A stretch of DNA of 64,000 bases, taken from assembly GCF_019972815.1 (NCBI RefSeq), contig NZ_BPPA01000003.1:1-64000 (forward strand), written 5' to 3'. The position numbers were made by a program, and so were the translations under genes. The first letter of the stretch is position 1. Every line of letters starts with the position of its first letter. Source of the stretch: Lactobacillus huangpiensis. GTDB lineage: Bacteria; Bacillota; Bacilli; Lactobacillales; Lactobacillaceae. Of this stretch, positions 1 to 10,221 are shown one piece after another. The notes beneath the pieces were generated by a model. It searched no databases. It saw only the letters and a program-made list of their open reading frames with translations, and was not told where the DNA came from.

Positions 1-99
1 TCAATTAAGACTTACGGTAATCCAGTAAAGATTAAAGGTAAGAAGTACTACACTATGACAACAAGCAAATTTGTTAAAAAAGCAAATGTTAAAGGATAG
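1..99 (+). CDS. C-terminal end of a SLAP-domain (S-layer-type) surface protein, partial
   Basis: An open frame enters from the left edge and stops with TAG at 97-99, giving 32 residues that end KTYGNPVKIKGKKYYTM…FVKKANVKG. The Lys/Tyr-rich pattern with a closing K-x-A-N-V is typical of the last repeat of the SLAP domain, which anchors surface proteins to secondary cell-wall polymers in the L. acidophilus/delbrueckii group. The N-terminal part lies outside the window, so the identity of the whole protein (S-layer protein, hydrolase or adhesin) cannot be told. A strong hairpin terminator follows. Confidence 0.75.
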   Translation, partial: SIKTYGNPVKIKGKKYYTMTTSKFVKKANVKG

Positions 100-121
100 T
101 AAATTTTCCTAACTAAAAAAG

Positions 122-163
122 AATGCCACAATTGTTTGAGATAACAATTGTGGCATTTTTTAT
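122..163. terminator. Bidirectional intrinsic terminator between the SLAP gene and rarA
   Basis: A perfect 15-bp stem (AATGCCACAATTGTT at 122-136 with its complement at 143-157), a 6-base loop, a T-run on the right and an A-run on the left. It can end transcription of the SLAP gene (+) and of yueI-rarA (-). Confidence 0.9.
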
Positions 164-175
164 AGAAAAATTTTA

Positions 176-1477
176 TTATTTTAAACCATCTTGCTGCATT
201 TCATGCAAAGTTTCGTATTGTTTTTTTAATCCCTTTTCAATTTTAGAATTACCTTTAGGTTGAAAATATTTTTTCCCAACCAGTTTATCTGGTAGATACT
301 GTTGAGGCACCCAATCGCTTGCAAAAGAGTGAGGGTAAATATAACCTTTGCCATGCCCTAATTTTGTGGCACCAGAGTAATGAGTATCTTTTAAGCCCGC
401 CGGTATTCCGCCATAATCTTTATTTTTTACATCTTGCAAGGCTGAATCAATGGCACTAATAGCGCTATTGCTCTTTGGCGATAATGCCAATTCTATTACT
501 GCATTAGCTAACGGGATGCGCGCTTCTGGAAATCCCAGATTCTTTGCTGCTTGAATGGCAATTTGTGTGTGCTGCACAGCAGCTGGATTTGCCAAACCGA
601 TATCTTCATAAGCAATCACACTTAATCGTCGACAAATTGCGACTAAATCTCCTGATTCAATTAATCTGGCCAAATAATGCAAAGATGCATCCGTATCAGA
701 ACCACGAATTGACTTTTGAAAAGCAGATACCAAGTCGTAATGACCGTCACCTTTGGCGTCAAAGTTTTGACTGCGTAACTGAATAGAATTAGCCATTTCA
801 TCTTGATTAATAGTTATTTCATCTTCATCATTTTGACCAGCTGCAATCATTTCCTGCTTGGTTGATCGCACTGCCAGTTCCAGTCCATTTAATGTGGCGC
901 GTAAATCACCGTTGCCTTTTTGCACCAATAATTCTCTGGCATCATTAGTTAATTTTACATGGTATTTTCCTAAACCATTTTTATCATCTATAAGCGCACG
1001 GTCAATTGCCTTATTTACGTCTTCTTTTGCCAGTGGTTTTAGTTCAAAAATCTGACAGCGAGAACGAATAGCGGGTGAGATAGCAATATAGGGGTTTTCA
1101 GTTGTCGCCCCAATTAAAATAATTTGCCCTGATTCTAAAAGTGGCAGGAGAAAATCCTGTTTCGTTTTATCTAACCGATGAATTTCGTCTAGTAACAGTA
1201 TGACAGTTCCACTTAATTTTCCTTCAGCTGCTACTTGTTCTAACTGCTTTTTGCTATCAGTAGCAGCGTTAAGCTGACGAAAGGCATATTTAGTGGAGCC
1301 TGCAATAGCACTGGCAATACTGGTTTTGCCGATTCCAGGGGGGCCATAAAGAATCATCGAAGATAACATTTTGGCTTCGACCATTCTCCGAATAATTTTT
1401 CCGGGACCAATTAAATGTTGTTGACCAACAACTTGATTCAAATTTTGCGGTCTCATTCTATAAGCTAATGGCTTCAT
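176..1477 (-). CDS. rarA: Replication-associated recombination protein A (RarA/MgsA), AAA+ ATPase
   Basis: The 433-residue protein is a clamp-loader-like AAA+ ATPase that acts at stalled replication forks. Visible motifs are a Walker A GPPGIGKT at residues 45-52, a Walker B LLLDEIH at 94-100 and a sensor-like GATTENPY segment, followed by the C-terminal tetramerisation region with the family signature HYSGATKLGHGKGYIYPH. The length fits the family. Its ATG overlaps the yueI stop in an ATGA arrangement, so the two are probably translationally coupled and transcribed as one unit ending at the 122-163 terminator. All key motifs are intact. Confidence 0.95.
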   Translation of the reverse strand: MKPLAYRMRPQNLNQVVGQQHLIGPGKIIRRMVEAKMLSSMILYGPPGIGKTSIASAIAGSTKYAFRQLNAATDSKKQLEQVAAEGKLSGTVILLLDEIHRLDKTKQDFLLPLLESGQIILIGATTENPYIAISPAIRSRCQIFELKPLAKEDVNKAIDRALIDDKNGLGKYHVKLTNDARELLVQKGNGDLRATLNGLELAVRSTKQEMIAAGQNDEDEITINQDEMANSIQLRSQNFDAKGDGHYDLVSAFQKSIRGSDTDASLHYLARLIESGDLVAICRRLSVIAYEDIGLANPAAVQHTQIAIQAAKNLGFPEARIPLANAVIELALSPKSNSAISAIDSALQDVKNKDYGGIPAGLKDTHYSGATKLGHGKGYIYPHSFASDWVPQQYLPDKLVGKKYFQPKGNSKIEKGLKKQYETLHEMQQDGLK

Positions 1478-1944
1478 TTATTATCTCCATGGAAAAGCCT
1501 ATGCCAAAAGCCAGCTTTTTTTTGACTTGTATCAGCAAGCTGAGCTTTAGGCATTTCTGGTGGATAAACTTGACTTATTTCAATGCGCATTTTGTTAATG
1601 GCACTGGAAGCTACCACTAATATTGCTGAATCATCAGGACCAGTTTTAGCTGTCTCATTATTAACAATGGTAAAAGAAGTTTCGTATTTGCTACAATAAG
1701 TTTCTACCTGATCAACAAAATTATCATGCAAATTACCATTTATCAGTATATTGTAACCGACATAATCTTTGAAATGTTGTAAAAAAAGGCTGGTTAATTT
1801 GGGATCCTGCACTTCAGAATTAGTCATTCTAACCAAAACTCGTTCACGAAGAGACCCTAAAAATCTTCTGCGTTCATCCGGTTTTGTCTGTGGCGTGATG
1901 CCTTGTGCAGCATTTGAAACTCTGGTATTTAAATCTTCAGTCAT
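1474..1944 (-). CDS. yueI: YueI family protein (DUF1694)
   Basis: A 156-residue soluble protein that I recognise as YueI-like (DUF1694), a Firmicutes family of unknown function. The N-terminus contains the family-like stretch PDERRRFLGSLRERV, and the body has the alternating pattern of an alpha/beta fold (YNILINGNL, AILVVASSAIN). There are no membrane segments or signal peptide. The start is supported by GAAAGGAAA about 10 bases upstream. It lies directly after the rpsD terminator and overlaps rarA by 4 bases, so it may be expressed by read-through from rpsD or from an unseen promoter. Confidence 0.8.
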   Translation of the reverse strand: MTEDLNTRVSNAAQGITPQTKPDERRRFLGSLRERVLVRMTNSEVQDPKLTSLFLQHFKDYVGYNILINGNLHDNFVDQVETYCSKYETSFTIVNNETAKTGPDDSAILVVASSAINKMRIEISQVYPPEMPKAQLADTSQKKAGFWHRLFHGDNK

Positions 1945-1968
1945 TGGTGAGATTTCCTTTCGGGTAGC

Positions 1969-2000
1969 AAAAACCCCTCTCCAAGTAGGAAAGGGGTTTT
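1969..2000 (-). terminator. rpsD terminator
   Basis: Reading the minus strand, AAAACCCCT pairs with AGGGGTTTT across a short loop and is followed by T residues. It sits 16 bases after the rpsD stop and just before the ribosome binding site of yueI, so part of the message may read through into yueI-rarA. Confidence 0.85.
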
Positions 2001-2015
2001 GTGAAAATGTAGAAA

Positions 2016-2627
2016 TTAAAGTAACTTGTTGTAATATTCAACAACTAGAGCTTCGTTAATTTCTGGTTCCATTTCATCACGTTCTGGAAGACGAACAAGT
2101 GAACCTTCTACTTTGTTATCATCAAATGAAACAAAGGATGGACGGGATACAACTGCTTCCAGTGCATCCTTAACTTGTTGCAAGTTCTTAGACTTTTCCT
2201 TGAGGCCAATGGTTTCACCAACCTTGACTTCGTATGAAGGAATATCAACACGCTTGCCGTCAACAGTAATGTGACCGTGGTTAACCAATTGTCTTGCTTG
2301 CTCTCTTGTAGTAGCAAAACCTAAACGGTAAACGATGCTGTCTAAACGGCATTCAAGTAAAGCCATGAAGTTAGTACCGTGTTCACCTTCACGAATCTTA
2401 CCAGCACGTTTGAACAAAGTTCTAAATTGACGCTCGTTTAAACCATACATCCAACGCAACTTTTGCTTTTCGTGCAATTGCTCGCCGTATTCTGATAAAC
2501 GACCACGTGAATTAGGACCGTGTTGACCAGGAGCATAGTTACGACGGCTAAGCTCTTTACCAGTACCTGAAAGTGAGATTCCTAATCTTCTGGAACGTTT
2601 CCAACTTGGACCTGTATATCTTGACAT
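2016..2627 (-). CDS. rpsD: 30S ribosomal protein S4
   Basis: The 203-residue protein [16 protein letters not shown]… is ribosomal protein S4, a primary 16S rRNA binder in assembly of the small subunit. The conserved [32 protein letters not shown] segment is the S4 RNA-binding domain. The frame is open a few codons further upstream, but the ATG at 2627 was chosen because a GGAGG lies 5-9 bases before it and family members begin MSRYTG. It is a stand-alone gene with its own promoter and terminator. Confidence 0.97.
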   Translation of the reverse strand: MSRYTGPSWKRSRRLGISLSGTGKELSRRNYAPGQHGPNSRGRLSEYGEQLHEKQKLRWMYGLNERQFRTLFKRAGKIREGEHGTNFMALLECRLDSIVYRLGFATTREQARQLVNHGHITVDGKRVDIPSYEVKVGETIGLKEKSKNLQQVKDALEAVVSRPSFVSFDDNKVEGSLVRLPERDEMEPEINEALVVEYYNKLL

Positions 2628-2836
2628 AAAATCCTCCAATAAAATCTGATAACAGTTTTTGGAGTAAAATAATTACGTATAAGTTTAACATTCGTGCATC
2701 TTAATTTTCATTTTCGCCTATTGCAGCGTCGGTTACTCGTTCACTAAAACGTATTAAGATGTTGACGTTCTTGCCACTTATAGCTGCAAATATTTTACAC
2801 GTTCTATATTATAGTTGTATTGACTTATTAAAGCAA
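2628..2836 (-). promoter_or_regulatory. rpsD promoter and long 5' leader (possible S4 autoregulatory leader)
   Basis: On the minus strand a TTGCTT (2836-2831) and a TATAAT (2813-2808) are separated by exactly 17 bases. Transcription would start near 2801, giving an untranslated leader of about 175 nt before rpsD. In Bacillus subtilis the rpsD leader is the target of autoregulation by S4, so a leader of this length suggests the same. I did not fold it, and the regulatory role is inference. Confidence 0.65.
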
Positions 2837-3017
2837 GGAAAACATTGACTGCTTTAAGTATTATAGGAAGAAAAAGTAAATTTGGTTTATAAAGACATAT
2901 AAAAATCAATATTTTGTTTAAAAATAATGTAGTATTTATCAATACTGCATATCAATTTTTATAGCATAATGAAATGTGCTAGTTTAAAAAACTCTTGCCC
3001 ACAATAATGTAGAAGTT

Positions 3018-3026
3018 TGGTATAAT
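3018..3026 (+). promoter_or_regulatory. ezrA promoter, extended -10
   Basis: TGGTATAAT is an extended -10 (TG-n-TATAAT, TATAAT at 3021-3026). A TTGCCC lies 20 bases upstream, which is too far to count as a good -35. The ribosome binding site GGAGGA and the ezrA ATG follow within 30 bases. Confidence 0.6.
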
Positions 3027-3049
3027 TGGGGTAGTTTTGGAGGAAAAAT

Positions 3050-4768
3050 ATGTCATCGACTCAATCCATAGTTGTAATCATTGCAATTTTAATCATTATT
3101 ATAATTATAGCACTCATGATCATAGTCAATCGACGCCAATTAAGGCAGATTCTTGAAGTGGACGATTTGATCACTAAAATTGCCAAAATGCATTTAGAAA
3201 CAGACATTATTAATCTGGATAAAATGGATTTAGCAGGTGAGAGTCTGACTACACTGACTACTTGGCGCAAAAGCTATGAGCAGGCATCGACTAAAAAAAT
3301 TCCTGCTGCGCAGAGCTTTCTTGAACAAGCTGCTGACCAAAACGCTCATTATCAAATATTCAAGGCCCACAAAAATATTAAACAGGCTCAGGAAATCATG
3401 GGTTCAACATATAAAGACGCTAAAAACACAAAGGAAGTTTTTACCGAATTACTTGAATCAAACCGTGAAAACCAAAAGCAGTATAATGACTTATTCAATC
3501 AATTTAAAGAACTGCGTAAGGGTGTTTTGGCAAATTCATACGAATATGGCACTGCACTTGATAAAATTGAAACTGATTTGACTAATATGGAAACTGACTT
3601 TTCAGAAGCTAAGAGTCTGACTGCTCAAGGAGACCAGGTTGAAGCAAAGCGCATTTTATCAAAGATTAAAGTGGCTTTGACAAATATCAGTTCCGTTCTT
3701 CCAGAAGTTAAAAATGCATGTCACCAAATTGATACAGTTTTCAAAGACCAACTGGATGAGCTTTCTGATAGTTATAAGAAAATGATGTCTTCAAAATACT
3801 ACATTACTCAAGTTGACGTTTTAGCCGAAATTAAAAAAATTCGCGGTCAAGTGGCTGATGCAGCCAGATTACTGACAGAATTAAAAATATCTGATTTAAA
3901 CACAAGTATTGCAAAAATCAAAAAGGAGATTGCTGCTCTATACGATACTTTGGCTAATGAATATAAGGCAAGACCTTTTGTAGAAGAAAATCAGGACAAA
4001 ATCCAGAGACTTCTTGCTCATGAGCAGGTTGAGTCTAAAAACTTGGTGGCCAAATTGCGTCATATTGATGAGAGTTACGAGCTTACGCATAATGAGCTTG
4101 CTACCAGCAGGCAACTAGAGCAGGAAGTCAATGACATGGAACGGCAATATACAGTTGACACGCAAAATGTTGCTGACGGCAAAGGAGTTTATTCACAAAT
4201 CAAGTCATCGTGGTTAAACATGCTTGACCGTTTACGTGAAATTAGCAATCAGCAAAAGACAATGTCGCAAGACGTCGATGGCCTTTATGATTCGGAGAAT
4301 GTCGCTAATGATTCAATCAATCGTTTTAAACAAGAAGTGTCTTTAGTTTATCGGCGGTTAGAACGTAAAAATTTGCCAGGTAATCCGGATTCTTTTGTTC
4401 AAATGTATACATTAGTTGTTAATGAAATCGGTCATGTAGCAAAAGAATTGAGTCAAGTTCGTTTAAATATGGAAAAAATATCACAGGAATTAATCCAAAT
4501 CACTGATGATGTTGAAAGACTAAAAAGAGAAGCTGATGACATTATTAATTCTGCGGATTTAGTCCAACTGACTTTGCAGTATTCAAACAAATATTCTGAC
4601 AATGGTTCAATACAAAGTGCTCAGAAAAAAGCAATGGATCTTTATGAGCAAGATTATAATTATAAGGATGCTCTTGATACCATTGCAACTGCTATTGAAA
4701 AAGTGGAACCGGGTTCGTACCAGCGTTTAGAAAATTTATATTATTCGGATAAGAAAAATAATGACTAA
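3050..4768 (+). CDS. ezrA: Septation ring formation regulator EzrA
   Basis: The 572-residue protein has one N-terminal membrane segment (about residues 6-26, rich in Ile/Val) followed by a long, highly charged alpha-helical region with many coiled-coil heptads. This is the architecture of EzrA, the spectrin-like protein that binds FtsZ, limits Z-ring formation to mid-cell and helps bring penicillin-binding proteins to the septum. Length matches the family (about 560-575). A GGAGGA motif supports the start. The neighbour order ezrA–nifZ–thiI is the same as in Bacillus subtilis. It is followed by its own terminator. Confidence 0.93.
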   Translation: MSSTQSIVVIIAILIIIIIIALMIIVNRRQLRQILEVDDLITKIAKMHLETDIINLDKMDLAGESLTTLTTWRKSYEQASTKKIPAAQSFLEQAADQNAHYQIFKAHKNIKQAQEIMGSTYKDAKNTKEVFTELLESNRENQKQYNDLFNQFKELRKGVLANSYEYGTALDKIETDLTNMETDFSEAKSLTAQGDQVEAKRILSKIKVALTNISSVLPEVKNACHQIDTVFKDQLDELSDSYKKMMSSKYYITQVDVLAEIKKIRGQVADAARLLTELKISDLNTSIAKIKKEIAALYDTLANEYKARPFVEENQDKIQRLLAHEQVESKNLVAKLRHIDESYELTHNELATSRQLEQEVNDMERQYTVDTQNVADGKGVYSQIKSSWLNMLDRLREISNQQKTMSQDVDGLYDSENVANDSINRFKQEVSLVYRRLERKNLPGNPDSFVQMYTLVVNEIGHVAKELSQVRLNMEKISQELIQITDDVERLKREADDIINSADLVQLTLQYSNKYSDNGSIQSAQKKAMDLYEQDYNYKDALDTIATAIEKVEPGSYQRLENLYYSDKKNND

Positions 4769-4800
4769 ATTTTATAAACTTTTGTCAAACAAAAATCTCA

Positions 4801-4836
4801 GCTTTAAAATTTGTAAAGGATTTTAAGGCTTTTTTA
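4801..4836 (+). terminator. Terminator after ezrA
   Basis: GCTTTAAAAT (4801-4810) pairs with ATTTTAAGGC (4820-4829) with one G·U pair and is followed by a run of T. It separates ezrA from the desulfurase–thiI pair. Confidence 0.75.
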
Positions 4837-4929
4837 TTGCTAATGAATAAATAATTGAAGCTTAGATTATTTTAAGTTACAATTTATAAGTTAATAGCTG
4901 ACCTTGTAGTGTGTTGGAGGAGAAATTCC

Positions 4930-6087
4930 GTGATTTACTTTGATAATAGCGCCACGACCAAAATTGATCCTGCTGTTTTAGCGACTTATGATAAAGTAGC
5001 ACAAACTATTTGGGGTAATCCATCTAGTTTACATAAACTGGGAGACCGCGCTTACCAACTTTTAGAAAGCTCGCGTAAACAGATTGCTAATCTTTTGGGT
5101 ACAAAGCAGGATGAAATTTTCTTTACTTCCGGTGGTACAGAATCAAACAATTGGGCTATAAAGGGCACAGCATTACAAAAACGGCAATTTGGCAAGCATC
5201 TCATTACATCGAATGTTGAACATGCTTCTGTCGCTAATGCTTTTAATGCGCTGGAATACATCGGCTTTCGCGTAACTCACTTGCCAGTTGATAAACAAGG
5301 GCGTGTCAATGTCAATGATTTGCGCAATGCTCTTGATTCTGACACCACATTAGTTTCAATAATGGGTGTCAATAATGAGATTGGTTCAATTCAGCCAATT
5401 GATGAGATCAGTGATTTATTGTCTAACTATCCGACTGTAAGCTTTCACGTTGATAATGTTCAGTCACTGGGTAAAAATATTTGGTCACGAGTTTTTACTC
5501 CGCGTGTTGATTTCTCAAGCCTTTCCGCCCATAAATTTCACGCACCAAGAGGTACTGGTGTTCTTTATAAAAAAGAAGGCAAGATGCTGGATCCTTTGCA
5601 TGATGGTGGCGGACAGGAAAAAGGTCTCAGATCTGGCACAGAAAATTTGCCAGCGATAGCAGGAATGGCTAAGGCTGTACGCTTGCTTTTAGAAAATGAG
5701 CAGGAAAAAGCTGCAAGAGAGGCTGCTATTAAGGAAAAAATAGTAAATTATTTGCAGGGCAAGCCTGGCATTACTATATTTTCTCCTGTCAATGACAATT
5801 TTGCGCCTCATATTTTATGTTTTGCACTTGAAGGCATCAGGGGAGAAACTTTAGTCCATACACTTGAAGAATATGACATTTATACTTCCACTACTTCCGC
5901 ATGCTCCTCGACAAAAGTTGATCAAGCCAGCACATTAGTAGCAATGCATGTTGATGATAAAATTGCCACCAGTGCAATTCGTCTCAGTTTTGATGAATCC
6001 AATACGCTTGATGAAGCCGATGAGTTTATAAGAGTTTTTGACAAAATTTACCGTCATTTTGCCCCAATTAATCATTTAGGAGAATAG
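4930..6087 (+). CDS. nifZ: Cysteine desulfurase (NifZ-type, partner of ThiI)
   Basis: A 385-residue PLP-dependent class V aminotransferase-fold enzyme that removes sulfur from cysteine as a protein-bound persulfide. The N-terminus IYFDNSATT is the family signature, SAHKFH carries the PLP-binding Lys202, and the sulfur-accepting Cys325 lies in STTSACSST. The GTG at 4930 was chosen because GGAGGAG precedes it at good spacing and the protein then begins at the conserved IYFDN; an upstream ATG at 4909 lies before this site. It ends 7 bases before thiI, and ThiI of this type has no rhodanese domain, so this enzyme is the likely sulfur donor for tRNA s4U8. Confidence 0.9.
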   Translation: MIYFDNSATTKIDPAVLATYDKVAQTIWGNPSSLHKLGDRAYQLLESSRKQIANLLGTKQDEIFFTSGGTESNNWAIKGTALQKRQFGKHLITSNVEHASVANAFNALEYIGFRVTHLPVDKQGRVNVNDLRNALDSDTTLVSIMGVNNEIGSIQPIDEISDLLSNYPTVSFHVDNVQSLGKNIWSRVFTPRVDFSSLSAHKFHAPRGTGVLYKKEGKMLDPLHDGGGQEKGLRSGTENLPAIAGMAKAVRLLLENEQEKAAREAAIKEKIVNYLQGKPGITIFSPVNDNFAPHILCFALEGIRGETLVHTLEEYDIYTSTTSACSSTKVDQASTLVAMHVDDKIATSAIRLSFDESNTLDEADEFIRVFDKIYRHFAPINHLGE

Positions 6088-6094
6088 ATTTTTT

Positions 6095-7312
6095 ATGAAA
6101 TATACTGAAATAATGGTGCGTTACGGTGAGCTTTCAACAAAAGGAAAGAACCGGAAAGATTTTATCGGTCGCTTAGACGGTAACGTTACTAAAGTGCTGC
6201 GTGAATTTCCACAGGTTGAAATTCACCCACGCCATGATCGGATGCATATTGTTTTAAACGATGCTCCTTTTGAAGAAGTCGATCAACGCTTAAAAAAGGT
6301 TTTTGGCATACAAACTTATTCACCAACTATTAAAGTAGAAAAAACGCTGACGGAAATTGAAAAAACTGCACTTGCTTTAATGAAGGAAACTTTTAAAAAA
6401 GGAATGACTTTCAAGGTTAACACTAGGCGAAGTGACCATCAGTTTTTATATGATACTAATGAATTGAATAAAATGGTTGGTGACTACCTTTTTTCACACA
6501 TGGATGATCTAAAAGTAGAAATGAAACATCCTGACATTGTACTCAGAATTGAAGTGCGTAAAGATGCAGTTTACATTTCTAACCAGCTGCTTCATGGAGC
6601 TGGGGGAATGCCTGTTGGTACCGGTGGTCGAGCCGTCATGATGCTATCAGGAGGCATTGATTCGCCAGTGGCTTCCTATCTGGCCTTAAAACGTGGTGTT
6701 GATATTGACATGGTGCATTTTTACAGCCCACCATATACCACCGAAAAAGCTTTGAATAAAGCCAAAGAATTAACCGGTATTTTGGCTAATTATGCTGGTA
6801 AAATCAATTTCATTGCAGTACCGTTTGCAGAAATTCAGGAAACCATTAAGGAAAAAATTCCCGAGGGCTATTTGATGACTGTGCAAAGAAGATTCATGTT
6901 ACAGCTAGCTGATAAAATCAGAGCTAAAAGAAGAGGATTGGCTATTTTTAATGGTGAGTCTGTTGGGCAAGTAGCTTCACAAACTTTAGAGTCAATGGCA
7001 GCAATTAACGATGTAACCACTACACCGGTCGTCAGACCAGTTGCTACAATGGATAAAACCGAAATCATCAATTTAGCAGAAAAGATTGGCACATTTGATT
7101 TATCTATTCAACCCTTCGAAGACTGCTGCACCATTTTTGCACCTCCTCGTCCAAAAACAAAACCAAAAATTGAAAAAGCACGTGAATTTGAAAATCGCCT
7201 GGATGTTGAAGGCCTAATTGACCGCGCTTTGGCAGGAATTAAAGTAACTGCAATTTACCCAAATGATAAGTTTTTAGCTGATAAAGCAGAAGAAGATGCT
7301 TCACTACTTTAA
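6095..7312 (+). CDS. thiI: tRNA 4-thiouridine synthase ThiI
   Basis: The 405-residue protein installs 4-thiouridine at position 8 of tRNA. It begins with a ferredoxin-like/THUMP region (about residues 1-170) and continues with an adenylating PP-loop domain, motif SGGIDSP from residue 185. It ends without a rhodanese domain, as usual in Firmicutes, so sulfur must come from the adjacent desulfurase. A conserved CC pair lies in [10 protein letters not shown]. The last codons carry the promoter of the downstream valS leader. Confidence 0.95.
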   Translation: MKYTEIMVRYGELSTKGKNRKDFIGRLDGNVTKVLREFPQVEIHPRHDRMHIVLNDAPFEEVDQRLKKVFGIQTYSPTIKVEKTLTEIEKTALALMKETFKKGMTFKVNTRRSDHQFLYDTNELNKMVGDYLFSHMDDLKVEMKHPDIVLRIEVRKDAVYISNQLLHGAGGMPVGTGGRAVMMLSGGIDSPVASYLALKRGVDIDMVHFYSPPYTTEKALNKAKELTGILANYAGKINFIAVPFAEIQETIKEKIPEGYLMTVQRRFMLQLADKIRAKRRGLAIFNGESVGQVASQTLESMAAINDVTTTPVVRPVATMDKTEIINLAEKIGTFDLSIQPFEDCCTIFAPPRPKTKPKIEKAREFENRLDVEGLIDRALAGIKVTAIYPNDKFLADKAEEDASLL

Positions 7313-7568
7313 AAAGTATGTTATAATACGCCCAAAGCAATAATTGAGAGGTATTAACCTTATAAATAGAGAAAGGCTCGTTGATGGTGAAAAGCCGAAT
7401 GAAGGTTAATTAGTAGCTCGATTGGACTGGTTGGCTGAACTGAGAGTAAGCTAATTCGGCAAATATGCCGTTATCATTTTTAAGAGAAGCAGAATTTATT
7501 CTGCTTAACCTTAGGTGGTACCGCGGTTAACTATATCGTCCTAGACATTTTGTCTAGGACTTTTTTAT
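7300..7568 (+). promoter_or_regulatory. valS promoter and T-box leader
   Basis: The promoter lies inside and just after the thiI end: TTCACT (7300-7305), a 16-base gap, then TATAAT (7322-7327) with an upstream TG (extended -10). The leader contains an AGAGA element, a GATGGTG loop closed by GGCT/AGCC, and a hairpin CGGCA-AATA-TGCCG. Its T-box sequence AGGTGGTACCGCGG (7513-7526) is followed by a terminator GTCCTAGAC/GTCTAGGAC with a T-run (7538-7566). Uncharged tRNA-Val should stabilise the antiterminator and allow valS transcription. A possible specifier is the GTA shortly after the distal loop; this assignment is tentative. Confidence 0.9.
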
Positions 7569-7581
7569 TGGGAGGAGAATT

Positions 7582-10221
7582 ATGACAGATTTAGCACCAA
7601 AATATGACCCCAAAGAGGTCGAACAAGGCAGATATCAAAAGTGGCTTGATCAAGACTTATTTAAGCCATCCGGGGATAAAAAAGCACACCCATATTCTAT
7701 TGTTATTCCGCCACCAAATGTTACGGGCAAACTTCACTTAGGACATGCTTGGGATACTGCAATTCAAGATACGTTAATTCGACTTAAAAGAATGCAGGGT
7801 TACGATACTTTGTATCTTCCAGGGATGGATCATGCCGGAATTGCAACTCAAGCTAAAGTTGAAGCCAAATTACGCAAACAAGGCAAAGACCGACATGAAA
7901 TGGGTCGTGAAGCTTTTGTTAAGCAAGTTTGGGACTGGAAAGATGAATACGCTGCTATTATCAAGAGTCAGTGGGCAAAATTAGGCCTGTCTCTCGACTA
8001 TTCCAGAGAGAGATTCACTTTGGATAAAGGCTTATCCAAGGCAGTTCGTCGCGTTTTTGTGCAACTGTATAATGAGGGTCTAATTTACCGTGGTGAATAT
8101 ATTATTAATTGGGATCCGGAGCTGCAAACAGCTTTAAGTGACATTGAAGTTATTCACCAAGACGATAAAGGTGCTTTTTACCATATTAAATATCCGTTTG
8201 CTGATGGTTCCGGTTTTGTTGAGATTGCTACTACTCGTCCTGAGACAATGTTCGGTGATACTGCTGTTGCTGTAGCTCCCGGAGATGAACGCTACAAGGA
8301 TATAGTTGGCAAGGAACTGATTTTGCCAATAGTAGGACGTCATATTCCAATTATTGAGGATCAACACGTTGATCCAGAATTTGGTACTGGTTTGGTAAAA
8401 ATTACTCCGGCTCATGATCCTAATGACTTCTTGGTAGGCAATCGTCATAACTTAAAACGGATTAATGTTATGAATGACGACGGTACTATGAACGAAAATG
8501 CCGGTAAATATGAAGGTATGGGCCGTTTTGAATGCCGTGAAGCATTGGTTAAAGATTTAAAGGAGCAAGGCTACTTAATTAAAGTTAAGCCAATTGTACA
8601 CTCTGTTGGACACTCGGAACGTTCTGGAGTTCAAGTTGAACCACGTCTGTCAACTCAATGGTTTGTTAAGATGAAACCTTTGGCAGATAAAGTTTTAGAG
8701 AATCAAAAAACTGCGGGTAAAGTCAATTTTGTACCAAAGAGGTTTGAACAAACTTTAAATCATTGGATGGAAGATGTTCATGACTGGGTAATTTCACGTC
8801 AATTATGGTGGGGACACAGAATTCCAGCTTGGTATAACAAAAAGACTGGTGAGATGTATGTTAGAGAGGAAGCACCAAAAGACATTGAAAACTGGAAACA
8901 AGACCCAGATGTTCTAGACACCTGGTTTTCAAGCGCTTTATGGCCATTTTCAACATTAGGCTGGCCTGATGAAGATTCTGCTGATTTCAAACGCTATTTT
9001 CCAACCAATGCTTTAGTTACCGGTTATGATATTATCTTTTTCTGGGTTTCACGGATGATTTTCCAGAGTCTGCATTTTACCCACAAGAGACCATTTAATG
9101 ATGTTGTTCTTCACGGCTTGATTCGTGATGAACAAGGTCGCAAGATGAGTAAATCTCTGGGTAACGGTGTTGATCCAATGGACGTTATTGATCAATATGG
9201 TGCAGATGCTTTACGCTGGTTCTTGCTAAATGGTACAGCTCCTGGACAAGATACACGTTATAATCCTAAGCAATTGGCATCTGCATGGAACTTCATTAAT
9301 AAGATTTGGAATGCTGCCAGATTTGTGATTATGAATTTACCAGAAGATGCAAAAGCAGCTCATATGCCTGATACCAGCAAGTTTGATTTGTCAGACAGCT
9401 GGATTTTTGACCGTTTAAATCACACTGTGAGTGAGGTTATTCGTTTATTTGATGATTATCAATTTGGTGAAGCTGGGCGCGAACTTTATAACTTTATCTG
9501 GAATGATTTCTGCGACTGGTATATCGAAATGGCCAAAGTTGCTCTCAATGGTTCGGATGTAGAACTGAAGACTAGAAAGCAAGAGAATTTAATTTGGATT
9601 CTTGACCAAATTTTACGTTTGCTTCATCCAATTATGCCATTTGTTACTGAAAAGCTCTGGCTGTCAATGCCTCATGAAGGCAAATCAATCATGGTTGCGA
9701 AGTACCCTACACCTCATGATGAATTTGTTAATGACAGAGCGCGGCGCGATATGGCTTTCTTGATCGAAATTATTAAAGCTGTACGTAATATTCGAATGGA
9801 AGTTAATGCACCACTTTCTTCACCGATTGATATCATGATTCAATTAGAAGACAGCAATAATGAACGGATTTTGACTGAAAATGAAGATTACGTCAAGAAT
9901 TTCTTACATCCGAAGAACCTGACTATTGCTGCCAATATAACTGCTCCGAAATTGGCTAAAACTGCTGTGATTGCAGGGGCTCAAGTTTTTGTTCCACTAG
10001 CCGATTTAGTCAATATTGATGACGAAATCAAGCGCATGACAAAAGAAGAAAAAGACCTCCAAGCTGAAGTTGAACGTTCAACTAAAAAACTGAATAATCA
10101 AGGCTTTGTAGCACATGCACCAGAGGCGGTAGTTAATAAAGAAAAAGCCAAAAAGGCTGATTATGAAAGTCAGCTTCAAAACGTTCAGGAAAGAATTCAA
10201 GAATTAAAGAAGAGTGAATAA
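7582..10221 (+). CDS. valS: Valine--tRNA ligase
   Basis: An 879-residue class I aminoacyl-tRNA synthetase that charges tRNA-Val. The HIGH motif is HLGH at residues 52-55 within [16 protein letters not shown], and KMSKS is at 521-525. Between them lies the CP1 editing domain ([14 protein letters not shown]). The C-terminus is the helical arm typical of ValRS (rich in Lys and Glu, about residues 810-879) that contacts tRNA. GGGAGGAGAA supports the start. Expression is placed under the T-box just upstream. The stop overlaps the folC start by 8 bases. Confidence 0.97.
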   Translation: MTDLAPKYDPKEVEQGRYQKWLDQDLFKPSGDKKAHPYSIVIPPPNVTGKLHLGHAWDTAIQDTLIRLKRMQGYDTLYLPGMDHAGIATQAKVEAKLRKQGKDRHEMGREAFVKQVWDWKDEYAAIIKSQWAKLGLSLDYSRERFTLDKGLSKAVRRVFVQLYNEGLIYRGEYIINWDPELQTALSDIEVIHQDDKGAFYHIKYPFADGSGFVEIATTRPETMFGDTAVAVAPGDERYKDIVGKELILPIVGRHIPIIEDQHVDPEFGTGLVKITPAHDPNDFLVGNRHNLKRINVMNDDGTMNENAGKYEGMGRFECREALVKDLKEQGYLIKVKPIVHSVGHSERSGVQVEPRLSTQWFVKMKPLADKVLENQKTAGKVNFVPKRFEQTLNHWMEDVHDWVISRQLWWGHRIPAWYNKKTGEMYVREEAPKDIENWKQDPDVLDTWFSSALWPFSTLGWPDEDSADFKRYFPTNALVTGYDIIFFWVSRMIFQSLHFTHKRPFNDVVLHGLIRDEQGRKMSKSLGNGVDPMDVIDQYGADALRWFLLNGTAPGQDTRYNPKQLASAWNFINKIWNAARFVIMNLPEDAKAAHMPDTSKFDLSDSWIFDRLNHTVSEVIRLFDDYQFGEAGRELYNFIWNDFCDWYIEMAKVALNGSDVELKTRKQENLIWILDQILRLLHPIMPFVTEKLWLSMPHEGKSIMVAKYPTPHDEFVNDRARRDMAFLIEIIKAVRNIRMEVNAPLSSPIDIMIQLEDSNNERILTENEDYVKNFLHPKNLTIAANITAPKLAKTAVIAGAQVFVPLADLVNIDDEIKRMTKEEKDLQAEVERSTKKLNNQGFVAHAPEAVVNKEKAKKADYESQLQNVQERIQELKKSE

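Noticed and set aside
2995-3026. TTGCCC with TATAAT as a normal -35/-10 pair for ezrA
   Set aside because: The spacing is 20 bases, outside the usable range; the extended -10 is the better explanation.
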